In this document: in pieces, positions 20,985-28,619 of the stretch
Numbering within the stretch: position 1 is the first letter of the stretch
How the letters are laid out: each line of letters opens with the position of its first letter
Source: Picochlorum sp. 'celeri'
Lineage: Eukaryota > Chlorophyta > Trebouxiophyceae
Direction: 5' to 3'
Assembly: GCA_010909725.1 (NCBI GenBank)
Contig: JAACMV010000008.1
Span: 310,001 to 374,000, forward strand
DNA: 64,000 bases
Position numbers and translations under genes: made by a program
Notes under the pieces: generated by a model
What the model was told of the DNA's origin: nothing
Seen by the model: only the letters and a program-made list of their open reading frames with translations
Databases searched by the model: none

Positions 20985-22790
20985 ATGGCTGCTTCTTCTG
21001 GTCCCATCCTCGTGGTTCCTCCATTGGAATGTGCCTGGTTGACTGGGGACGAGTATGTGTTACATGACCCGACAGTTGATCATGTTCTCTTGTTTGAGGC
21101 GAAAGGGAGTAACGATGTGACGATACTTCTCAAGGAACAGTATGGGTCTAGGAGATGGCAGAATGATTTAGTTTCGAGGTCAGCTGAGCATCAGGGGTAT
21201 ACAGTGATCATTGGTAGTCATCGAAACAGTTGTGTGAAGATAGAAAAGAATGCAAAAGTTGAATATGTGGCGGGGACGGTGGGTTGTGAAGAAATGCAGT
21301 TGGCAACCCATGTTATGCGGCCATTTTGGATGATGTACAGTGCTGGAGAAATCCGGGTTGGATGGGGGGACAATCCCAGAGATCCCCGGACATGTTTCTG
21401 TGTATGGAAAGATGATCAACCACATACAAATATACAGTATGCTGGGCTGAGTTCTTGGGACTGCCATGTTGGGTACAGGAATGTTCGTATGCTCCATGTG
21501 GGGAGGATGGAGACTGATGTGGATGAGGATACAGATGAGAAGCCTACATGTGCCATGGATATTGATAGCACAAATGAAATCTGCACATTGTCAGATATTT
21601 GTTTGAAGAGGTTGGAAGATACTGTGACGTTGGCAAGCGTGTGTAATATATTGATGGTGATGGATGCAATGCTTGATGATTTGATCATGCATGACAGGCT
21701 GATGCAGCGATGTATTGATTTCGTGGCGGAGAATTTCGAAGACGTGTCTTCTAAATATAGACACGAGTTTTATCGCTTGTCGTCGAGAGTGCTAGAGAAG
21801 ATTGTCAAGCATCAGGCCATTCCATGTCGAGAGATGGTTGTGTACCAGGCAGTGCTTGCATGGGCAGGCTCGGATGATGCATTCATATCTGCTGGACCAC
21901 GCACCCCGACAAAATCAAGAAATGAAGTACCTAGCTATTATTGTAGTTATCAAGTCAAAGAAGGAGCTGACGCTGTGCTGTGCAGTGTGAGATTTCCCCT
22001 CATGAGTCGAGAAGAGTTGTGTGATATACAGAGTTCATCATTATATGCGCGGAGTCAGATGCTTCGAAACTTGATTGAAGAAGCTCTATCCTTTCATGAT
22101 TGTCCCATGGTAGATGGAACAAATCCTATGGATCCTTCGATTCGTGTGAATGGTGTTGTGAATGGGAAATTATTATGCCATGATGCGACAATGAGATTCA
22201 GACAGCGCTGTCCCAGCGGATGTACCCAGCTTGTTCACATATATGATGGAGACACAAATGGAGTCTGTCATTTTATTGGAACGCGTTACGGTAGACAGGC
22301 ATGGGTGAACCCAGTGTCAGCTGGCCTTTTGAAGGTTGTGGCAAGCAGTCCTCCCAGCAGATGTGGGACTGATCCTAAATCTCTTGTAAGCAGAAGTTTT
22401 AGTCGAATCAACTTTGCAGGCCCCAGGAGAGCGATGGATGGATCGCATGAATCTTGGTGGATGATTGATCTTGGGGAGCGGCACAGATTGCGGTGCACGC
22501 GGTATATACTACGCCATGATGGGTCTGCAGATTTTCTGAGAGATTGGTGCTTGCAAGCATCTGTAGATGGTCAAGAGTGGGAGACACTGGTGTCTCATTC
22601 GAATGATCAGACGCTTAAAGTTTCTGGTCAGTTCGCTTCATGGCCCATACGATATCATGAAAATAAAAAAGATTCGAGGTTTAGATTCTTTAGGGTTTTG
22701 CAGACAAAACCAAACTTCAACGCACCCAATCCAATGCATGTGTCTTTGAGTCAGTTTGATTTGTATGGTGATTTACATATCATATCATAG
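20985..22790 (+). CDS. FAMeT-like / BACK / discoidin-like multidomain protein
   Basis: A 601-aa protein with three recognisable parts. Residues about 30-170 resemble the farnesoic-acid O-methyltransferase (Methyltransf_FA) fold: FEAKGSNDVTILL, YTVIIGSHRNS, FWMMYSAGEIRVGWGDNP and NIQYAGLSSWDCHVG. Residues about 200-390 are BACK-like helices (RCIDFVAENFEDV...YQAVLAWAG, VRFPLMSREELCDI) of the kind that follow BTB domains in Cullin-3 adaptors. Residues about 395-600 form a galactose-binding/discoidin-like domain (WWMIDLGERHRL, YILRHDGSADFLRDWCLQAS, FRVLQT), as in BTBD9, muskelin or HECTD1. The usual N-terminal BTB domain is missing and the FAMeT-like module takes its place. Function unknown; a substrate-recognition role is inference. 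The gene converges on the WD40 gene with 20 bp between stops. Confidence 0.75.
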   Translation: MAASSGPILVVPPLECAWLTGDEYVLHDPTVDHVLLFEAKGSNDVTILLKEQYGSRRWQNDLVSRSAEHQGYTVIIGSHRNSCVKIEKNAKVEYVAGTVGCEEMQLATHVMRPFWMMYSAGEIRVGWGDNPRDPRTCFCVWKDDQPHTNIQYAGLSSWDCHVGYRNVRMLHVGRMETDVDEDTDEKPTCAMDIDSTNEICTLSDICLKRLEDTVTLASVCNILMVMDAMLDDLIMHDRLMQRCIDFVAENFEDVSSKYRHEFYRLSSRVLEKIVKHQAIPCREMVVYQAVLAWAGSDDAFISAGPRTPTKSRNEVPSYYCSYQVKEGADAVLCSVRFPLMSREELCDIQSSSLYARSQMLRNLIEEALSFHDCPMVDGTNPMDPSIRVNGVVNGKLLCHDATMRFRQRCPSGCTQLVHIYDGDTNGVCHFIGTRYGRQAWVNPVSAGLLKVVASSPPSRCGTDPKSLVSRSFSRINFAGPRRAMDGSHESWWMIDLGERHRLRCTRYILRHDGSADFLRDWCLQASVDGQEWETLVSHSNDQTLKVSGQFASWPIRYHENKKDSRFRFFRVLQTKPNFNAPNPMHVSLSQFDLYGDLHIIS

Positions 22791-22810
22791 TACTGAAAAT
22801 TATATACATA

Positions 22811-25800
22811 TTAACAAGGTAAAACCGAAATATCGAGGAAAGAGACAACGCCTCTATCCGTTCCTGCTACAATGTGCTGTGTTGGGTGATGAAGACTAAA
22901 GCATGTAAAGCCACAGTCGCCAACAAATATTGCACAAACTCTCTCCTGGATGAGGTCGACCACCCTCAGAGAGCAATCTCGTGATGCTGATATCAAATAT
23001 CGACCATCTTCAGTGAAGGAAAGGTGGGTTACTTCATCGCTGTGCATACGAATCTCCTTGACTTGATGTTTCTGGGGAAGAACCACACTTATGCTGCCAT
23101 CCTCAAGTGCTGCTGCAATCTTTCTATCCGATGACAATGCCACCAGCTTGATTCGCTGCTTAAATTTAACTCTGGATAGCTTTTCACCACGTTGGAAATC
23201 CCATGTCACCAAGCTCTGATCAAGGGAGTAACTTGCCAGAAGATTACTTGCTTCTTCCAAGTGTAGACCAACCACGCTATCCATGTGCTCCTCCAACACA
23301 TGCAGGCATTCCCCTGTCCGTACATCCCAGACTCTCAGTGTTGAATCTTTGGAGGCCGTGATGACGTGACTTCCGTCTTTTGTCATCACCAACTCGTTCA
23401 CGGCCGATGTGTGCCCTACAGATGCATCCCTTTGGCCCCACTTTTGCAAACACCGCACAATTTCTTGGGTCTCTACATTCCATAATGTGACAGTCGAGTC
23501 AAATAGACAGATCACCGCTAGTTTTAGGTCATCTGTCGCAGAAATACATTTTATTCGACTTCCTTGGTGTGCCGGGAGACCATATAAAAACTTTTGTTCA
23601 GCAATGTCCCACACAGAAACTTGACGATTTGGTGATGCCGTCAATAATCTTGTTCCATCCCCAGATATTTTGCTCCAACGTATAGATACAGTGTGTTTTC
23701 GGAGCGAGCCCAAAAATTCTTCTTTTGTGATGTCCCACAAGTGAGCAATTGAATCGTCTCCTGCTGTGGCCACTGCCACACCATTCCCTGTGCTGACAGT
23801 GCGGATTGATCCAGAATGCCAATGAGGTATATGAGAATATACTGCCGAGAAATCCCACACACGAACACTGCCATCTTCAGATCCAGTCACACCAAATCTT
23901 CCCCTCCGAGTCACCTCTAAACACAAAATGCCTCCGGAGTGGCCCTCCAAGACTCTCAAGATCTCACCAGAATCTGTCTTCCACGCAATTGAAGTCCCAT
24001 CAGAAGACGCTGTGACAACCTTTTCTTCGTATGGAGACATTGTGACTGCACGAATTGCGCCCATATGCCCGTCCAAGACTGAAACGCATGATCCACGAGA
24101 TATGTCCCACACTCGAGCTTTTCCATCCTCACAGCCACAGATGACTCTCTTGCCTGACTTGATAACATGCATGCAATTTACTGATCCACCAAGATTCTCC
24201 ATATCACGTTTCAATCTATTCCCTTCCCAGACTTTGACACATCCATCTTCTGAAGCAGACAGGATACGCCGCAGTTGGTGTGTCACATGAAGGCAGGTAA
24301 TGGCTCCAGTGTGTCCTTCCAACTTGGAGACGAGTTTCCATGATGCGATCTCAATGGCAAGTACAAGGCCATCTATTGTTCCAAAAACCACATATTCCGA
24401 GCAGGGTGAGAGTTCCATGCAAGTCACCCTTGCATGAGCAACAAACTTGTGCATTGGAGCTGCAGAACCCAAATCCCACATGCAGATGACCCCTTCAGCA
24501 TTCGAAGTGATTGTAAATCTACCAAAAGGGTCCAACACCATCCTTTCTAAAGGCATACCGCCGCCCACTCCAACAGTTCGCAGGCATCTACCCCTCTCCA
24601 ACTCAAATGCTCGCATGGTTCCATCCTCTGAGGATGACACCACCAAACTACCGTCCGCGGTGACACGCATGTCCGTTATTGGGCCTTGATGAGCTTGTAT
24701 TTCAAGTATACAGTCCCCTATCTCAAGATCCCATACTCTCATTGTCCCGTCAGCGGATGCAGTAATCGCCTCGGTTCCAACCTGTAATATGTACACATGG
24801 GTTACTGGGCCCCTGTGACCTTTCAAACAGAGTCTCTGCAATCCACCTGCTTGATCCAAGCAGGGATTGAGAGCAGATATTGGAATAATCGATTCACTGT
24901 GGGCTGCTAATGCTTCTGCCTGCAACTGCTGTTGTTTCCTCAACCAGTCTTTGCCTTGTGCTGATAATGGGGCGACAAGCAATCGACCAACCAACTGGGA
25001 CCTCACCAAACCATGCACTGGATTTTTCGTCAACACTCCAATGGACATTTGAAATGCTTCCAGAACAAGCTTGATGTCAGAGTCATGCACATGGAACATG
25101 AGATATCGTCTGAAATCATTTACAACTGCAGCTGCTGAGCATACTCGCAACTTTCTTTCCAACCAATCGGGATCAATCAGCATCTCTCTCGCAATATTAT
25201 CCATTCGACCTGCTATGAGATGGTGGCACAGATTGCTCACAATGTACCCATCATCATCAACATGGGCCAAACTCGCTTGCTCTCCTTCTTCTGATGCTGA
25301 CCGGCCGTAGGATTTCACGACATAACGATGAAATGATGCTAAAAAATTCTCTGGGAGAATGGTCGAATGAATCCTTTTCAGCACATTGCTCTTGGGCAAA
25401 CCCCACAACATTCCATCTGGAAAGCGTGCAGCTTTCACAATCCCTGTATGAGTCAATCTCACCAGCACAGATTCAGCATCTTGGTCACGCTCACTCCTTC
25501 TAGTCCACAGTCGTTTCAACATAGATAATGGGGCAGGCGTGTCCACAGGCAGAACAGCCAAAACACACACTTCTTGCCACAAATCTTTGGGAACCCCAAT
25601 CCTCACTATGGCCTGCTCCACCTGATCAAAAACATCATACACATCCTCCTGCTCCTTAATCACCTCTTTAAATGCCGCCAGGTGCAACGAATCAGAATCC
25701 GGCTCATCCAAGCTTAGTCTCTCCAAAGTCCCCGTCCTCGGGGCACTCCCAACCAATGTCTCATCAGCACTCACATGCCCTAGAAACATTTCCAAACTCT

Positions 25801-26371
25801 TTCTATTCACCGATATATCGGCTTGCTCTAAAGCAAAAGAAGACCGCGCAGAAGAGGTCATACTCACCCGTGTCGTAAACCCATGGCTCCCACGTCCACT
25901 CGATTCACTTGCATGACCCCTATCAGAAAACCTCAAAGACGCCTCAGACCGCTGTGTCCCCGTCCCCGGAGACTCCACGGTACCGCTCTTTTTACATTCA
26001 CCAACATCAGTAGTATCGTCCGCAGCAATATTCGCCCGACTCACAAGGTCCTTCTTCTCCCCCTCGCTCTGCTCTGCCCCTTCCTCCAAAACAGTGGATG
26101 CCACACTTGCAGCTCCCTCCTTCACCGCGGCCTCTTCATCGCTGGGACACCGGCTCACCATCCACGCAGCAAAATCCTCAGAAGATGACGACGTCAATTG
26201 ATGCACGTTCCTCTGGGCCTCTTGCGTTTCGCGACGTGCGTCCTCGAGTTTCTGTCCCTCTGTCCCTTGGCCTCCTCCTTCTTCTTCTTGCTGCTGTTTT
26301 TTATCTATAGTAGGTGTACTTGTGGTAGCCAAGTCGAGAGAATCCTGTTGTTTTGATTCTCGTAAACCCAT
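22811..26371 (-). CDS. STAND/APAF1-like WD40 protein lacking the NTPase domain
   Basis: An 1186-aa protein in one exon. Residues 1-220 are low-complexity (E, S, T, G, Q); the start MGLRES fits an N-myristoylation site (Gly2, Ser6). Residues about 262-340 resemble the winged helix after an NB-ARC domain (DLWQEVCVLAVLP.DTPAPLSMLKRLW). Residues 341-440 resemble the following helical 'arm' (FHRYVVKSY, SNLCHHLIAGRMDNIAREMLIDPDWLERKL). The linker ISALNPCLDQAGG, then L..L.GH, is the style of join seen before WD40 repeats in bacterial and animal STAND proteins. Residues 517-1186 hold about 14-16 WD40 repeats, probably two propellers. No Walker A, Walker B or GLPL motif exists, and the 459-bp spacer upstream has no room for one. 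It is therefore a STAND C-terminal half. Its function is unknown. Confidence 0.8.
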   Translation of the reverse strand: MGLRESKQQDSLDLATTSTPTIDKKQQQEEEGGGQGTEGQKLEDARRETQEAQRNVHQLTSSSSEDFAAWMVSRCPSDEEAAVKEGAASVASTVLEEGAEQSEGEKKDLVSRANIAADDTTDVGECKKSGTVESPGTGTQRSEASLRFSDRGHASESSGRGSHGFTTRVSMTSSARSSFALEQADISVNRKSLEMFLGHVSADETLVGSAPRTGTLERLSLDEPDSDSLHLAAFKEVIKEQEDVYDVFDQVEQAIVRIGVPKDLWQEVCVLAVLPVDTPAPLSMLKRLWTRRSERDQDAESVLVRLTHTGIVKAARFPDGMLWGLPKSNVLKRIHSTILPENFLASFHRYVVKSYGRSASEEGEQASLAHVDDDGYIVSNLCHHLIAGRMDNIAREMLIDPDWLERKLRVCSAAAVVNDFRRYLMFHVHDSDIKLVLEAFQMSIGVLTKNPVHGLVRSQLVGRLLVAPLSAQGKDWLRKQQQLQAEALAAHSESIIPISALNPCLDQAGGLQRLCLKGHRGPVTHVYILQVGTEAITASADGTMRVWDLEIGDCILEIQAHQGPITDMRVTADGSLVVSSSEDGTMRAFELERGRCLRTVGVGGGMPLERMVLDPFGRFTITSNAEGVICMWDLGSAAPMHKFVAHARVTCMELSPCSEYVVFGTIDGLVLAIEIASWKLVSKLEGHTGAITCLHVTHQLRRILSASEDGCVKVWEGNRLKRDMENLGGSVNCMHVIKSGKRVICGCEDGKARVWDISRGSCVSVLDGHMGAIRAVTMSPYEEKVVTASSDGTSIAWKTDSGEILRVLEGHSGGILCLEVTRRGRFGVTGSEDGSVRVWDFSAVYSHIPHWHSGSIRTVSTGNGVAVATAGDDSIAHLWDITKEEFLGSLRKHTVSIRWSKISGDGTRLLTASPNRQVSVWDIAEQKFLYGLPAHQGSRIKCISATDDLKLAVICLFDSTVTLWNVETQEIVRCLQKWGQRDASVGHTSAVNELVMTKDGSHVITASKDSTLRVWDVRTGECLHVLEEHMDSVVGLHLEEASNLLASYSLDQSLVTWDFQRGEKLSRVKFKQRIKLVALSSDRKIAAALEDGSISVVLPQKHQVKEIRMHSDEVTHLSFTEDGRYLISASRDCSLRVVDLIQERVCAIFVGDCGFTCFSLHHPTQHIVAGTDRGVVSFLDISVLPC

Positions 26372-26830
26372 GAATTAATTAACTCCGGATAATTGAACCC
26401 ATCCGGCTTCAAAGACTGTAGTGTTCTTCTTCTCTTTTACCGAAATGTATCAACTGTAGGTAATCATACGGTAATATTCATTAAAAATACGGATACGTCA
26501 TCGTTGTTTCTGTACCAGTACACGTATTTGGATGGCACTGCGCCGGTTTCGAGATCTCCGCAGATCTGCAGTCAACACTTAAAAATGAAGAAATTTCTGG
26601 GTGCAAAGCGTGGCACAGGTCCAGTGCGGTATACATGATAGATGCCTAGGCGGCACTAGCCCAATTAAAGCTGAAGAAAGTCTGCAATGTTCAACATGTG
26701 CTTGTTCTTGCCACCCGTATACCACTCATTAATCTATTTTTTAAGACACAAAAGGGAAGAGAGACACCCTTGTGCTGTGACCAGTGTGGATAATAACGAT
26801 TCCGAAGATCCTCAGCATGACCTCGTCCTC
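26372..26830. promoter_or_regulatory. Spacer between WD40 and Diedel-like genes
   Basis: 459 bp lying upstream of the WD40 gene and downstream of the Diedel-like gene, both leftward. It holds two AGATCT-centred palindromes close together near 26552-26570 (GAGATCTC, GCAGATCTGC). I see no P-loop coding sequence in any frame, which matters for the missing NTPase domain of the WD40 gene. Confidence 0.4.
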
Positions 26831-27670
26831 TTAGGAGACTACAATCGGGAAATAAATGCTCAACGAAACAATGAGCACGAGTTGCAAGCAATTTGCTGGC
26901 TTTGGCGAGCCTGATTGAGTGGGCGCCGTGGACAGTGAGGAATCAAATTCAGAAGGATCAATCACGCCGTCTCCATTCGCATCCATTGATGCTAGTCTCT
27001 CAGCTCCATTCGTGAGTGTTTTGATATATACTCTGGCCGGATCTGAAGAGTCCAGGAGATTATTCTCGTCGGCGTCCAGGCATGCAAAATAATCCCTGAT
27101 TTGGTCAAGAGATGTCAATGAATACGTCTTGTACTTGTCGATCATTGACTGTTGACAAGTTCCTACGATCCCTCCTTCACCCTGCCTTGCATTGTCCATG
27201 CCTTTGGTCGAGTTTGCTGTTGCAGATAGTTTTCGGCGGGATCTTTCGATGCATCCACCATCACAATTGCAGCCTAAGACGTTGCAACTGCCCACACCAC
27301 AATAACTCCCGACCCTTGCCTGGCCGTTATTGCAGAAATACTCCCGATATAAAAAATGATTTGGGCACATAAGCGGTGAATAGAGAGGTGGCCTTCCGTC
27401 ACTATATGGGGGTCCAGCGGTACAAAGAGTCTTACACTGGCTATATGGACACGGGCATTGACGCACGTTAGGGTTGGCACAATAACAGACGCATGCCTGA
27501 TCAAATACACTTTTGAAAACTGCGTTCCCTCTCTTGAGTTCGTCCACGACCTGTAGTCCTGTGTATGCTACATCAGAATCAAAGCAACACTCTCCCAGGG
27601 CCAGCGGAACCCACGATAAGCAGCAAACTGCAGCAAATAATAAACATTGTACCACGGAAACAAGCCCCAT
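26831..27670 (-). CDS. Secreted Diedel-like cysteine-rich protein with EF-hands
   Basis: A 279-aa protein from the ATG at 27670. Residues 1-26 form a signal peptide (hydrophobic, ending WVPLALG) and the mature chain starts ECC. Residues 27-140 are Cys-rich and end in YCGVGSCNVLGCNCDGGC (123-140). This block, and an ECC directly after the signal peptide, are marks of the Diedel family, known as a secreted immune regulator in Drosophila and in insect-virus homologues. Here the Cys region carries extra CPCPYSQC insertions. A dibasic RSRRK (143-147) follows and could be a processing site. Two EF-hand loops lie at 199-210 (DADENNLLDSSD) and 230-241 (DANGDGVIDPSE). A hydrophobic C-terminus (262-279) suggests a GPI signal or membrane anchor. 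I reject the upstream in-frame extension because it begins with TTG. The Diedel call rests on motif memory only. Confidence 0.72.
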   Translation of the reverse strand: MGLVSVVQCLLFAAVCCLSWVPLALGECCFDSDVAYTGLQVVDELKRGNAVFKSVFDQACVCYCANPNVRQCPCPYSQCKTLCTAGPPYSDGRPPLYSPLMCPNHFLYREYFCNNGQARVGSYCGVGSCNVLGCNCDGGCIERSRRKLSATANSTKGMDNARQGEGGIVGTCQQSMIDKYKTYSLTSLDQIRDYFACLDADENNLLDSSDPARVYIKTLTNGAERLASMDANGDGVIDPSEFDSSLSTAPTQSGSPKPANCLQLVLIVSLSIYFPIVVS

Positions 27671-27770
27671 TATCTTTTTTCTTTTATAGAATTGTACAAT
27701 CAGATCTTTCAGAAAGTTTCGCGCTTTCTCCAAGCGGAAAACGTGTGCACTCACGTAACCTCGCGGGATT

Positions 27771-27804
27771 ATCAATCATGATTGATCATGGCTGATCAGC
27801 CATG
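27771..27804. repeat. Two abutting perfect palindromes, 16 and 18 bp
   Basis: 27771-27786 is an exact 16-bp palindrome (half-site ATCAATCA). 27787-27804 is an exact 18-bp palindrome (half-site CATGGCTGA) that starts at the very next base. TGATCA occurs twice across the pair. The pair lies 101-134 bp upstream of the Diedel-like ATG, a natural promoter position. A dimeric regulator site or a cruciform-prone element is possible. Confidence 0.9.
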
Positions 27805-28580
27805 TAATTTTTTTAACTTGTCCTGACAGGACCTCTTTCCTGGCAGAAGTGTGCTACGACTTCAACTCTAGCCGATCATTCGCTTTAAATTCCTTCGATA
27901 GCACTGGGCAATCACTTCACTGAAGAGAAGGGGTATGTCGCATAGTATGCACACAACGATTGGTCAGCAAACAATCCTTTAGGCTTCGGGTATGCTAGAG
28001 TACCAAACAAAATATCTATGCCCCAGAAGCAACACACCTCCAGTCATTTGAAAGGCAAAGAAAACACATTATTGCCCACAGAGCAAGAAATAAAGAGCAT
28101 TGTGGGCCCAAAGTTGCCCAAGACACAACATAGAAGGTTTGTTAGATGAGGCTACCACATGCTGCATGCAATGCAGCAGCTGCATCAGACTGAAAGGAGT
28201 CAGGCGCGAGCAGATATATCCGAACTAGCACTCGGATCTCGTATCGATAGCAGTTTTACCCGAAAAGATGGATAGTCTCGGCAGATCTCTCATGTAAGTT
28301 AGTAGATGTGTAGGTCTCTTGAGAGAGATCTCAGGTAGATCTGTTGAATTCAAGTTACGAAACTCCGTCAATAAAACATTGAAATAGATTTCAGGGACGA
28401 AGGTCATCCTCCTTTCCTACCACATCCCCTGAGAAGCACTGCATTTTTTCAATCCCTACAAATATTGAGAGTAGATCCTGTTTCATAGATAACCAATGGT
28501 TCCTTTTGTTGAAATATGAGAAATGTACCCTGTTATGTCTTTGTTTGGTGAGGGAAACCGAGGATATTACTTCAAGGATC

Positions 28581-28592
28581 CTAGATATCTAG
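28581..28592. repeat. 12-bp perfect palindrome before poly(A) polymerase family gene
   Basis: CTAGATATCTAG ends 27 bp before the ATG at 28620. It overlaps an 8-bp palindrome AGGATCCT at 28576-28583. It probably lies in the 5' untranslated region or core promoter. Confidence 0.7.
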
Positions 28593-28619
28593 TATCACAT
28601 ATAGATAGAAGGGAATAAT

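Larger units (their letters stand above)
27671..28619. promoter_or_regulatory. 949-bp divergent spacer, Diedel-like / poly(A) polymerase family
   Basis: The longest spacer in the window, between two diverging genes. It contains the abutting palindromes at 27771-27804 and a 13-bp inverted repeat centred on one base at 27820-27832 (GTCCTG/CAGGAC). It also has a 9-bp inverted repeat AGATCTCTC/GAGAGATCT at 28283-28291 and 28323-28331, and CTAGATATCTAG at 28581-28592, 28 bp before the next ATG. No open frame resembles a family and no tRNA boxes were seen. A non-coding RNA gene here cannot be excluded. Confidence 0.4.

Noticed and set aside
26393..26638. 81-codon rightward frame between WD40 and Diedel-like genes
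   Set aside because: No family motif, odd composition, and it lies in the expected promoter.
26372..26830. A hidden NB-ARC exon for the WD40 protein
   Set aside because: The spacer is too short and no frame holds a GxxGxGK motif.
27671..27775. N-terminal extension of the Diedel-like protein
   Set aside because: It begins with TTG and places 35 residues ahead of a well-formed signal peptide.
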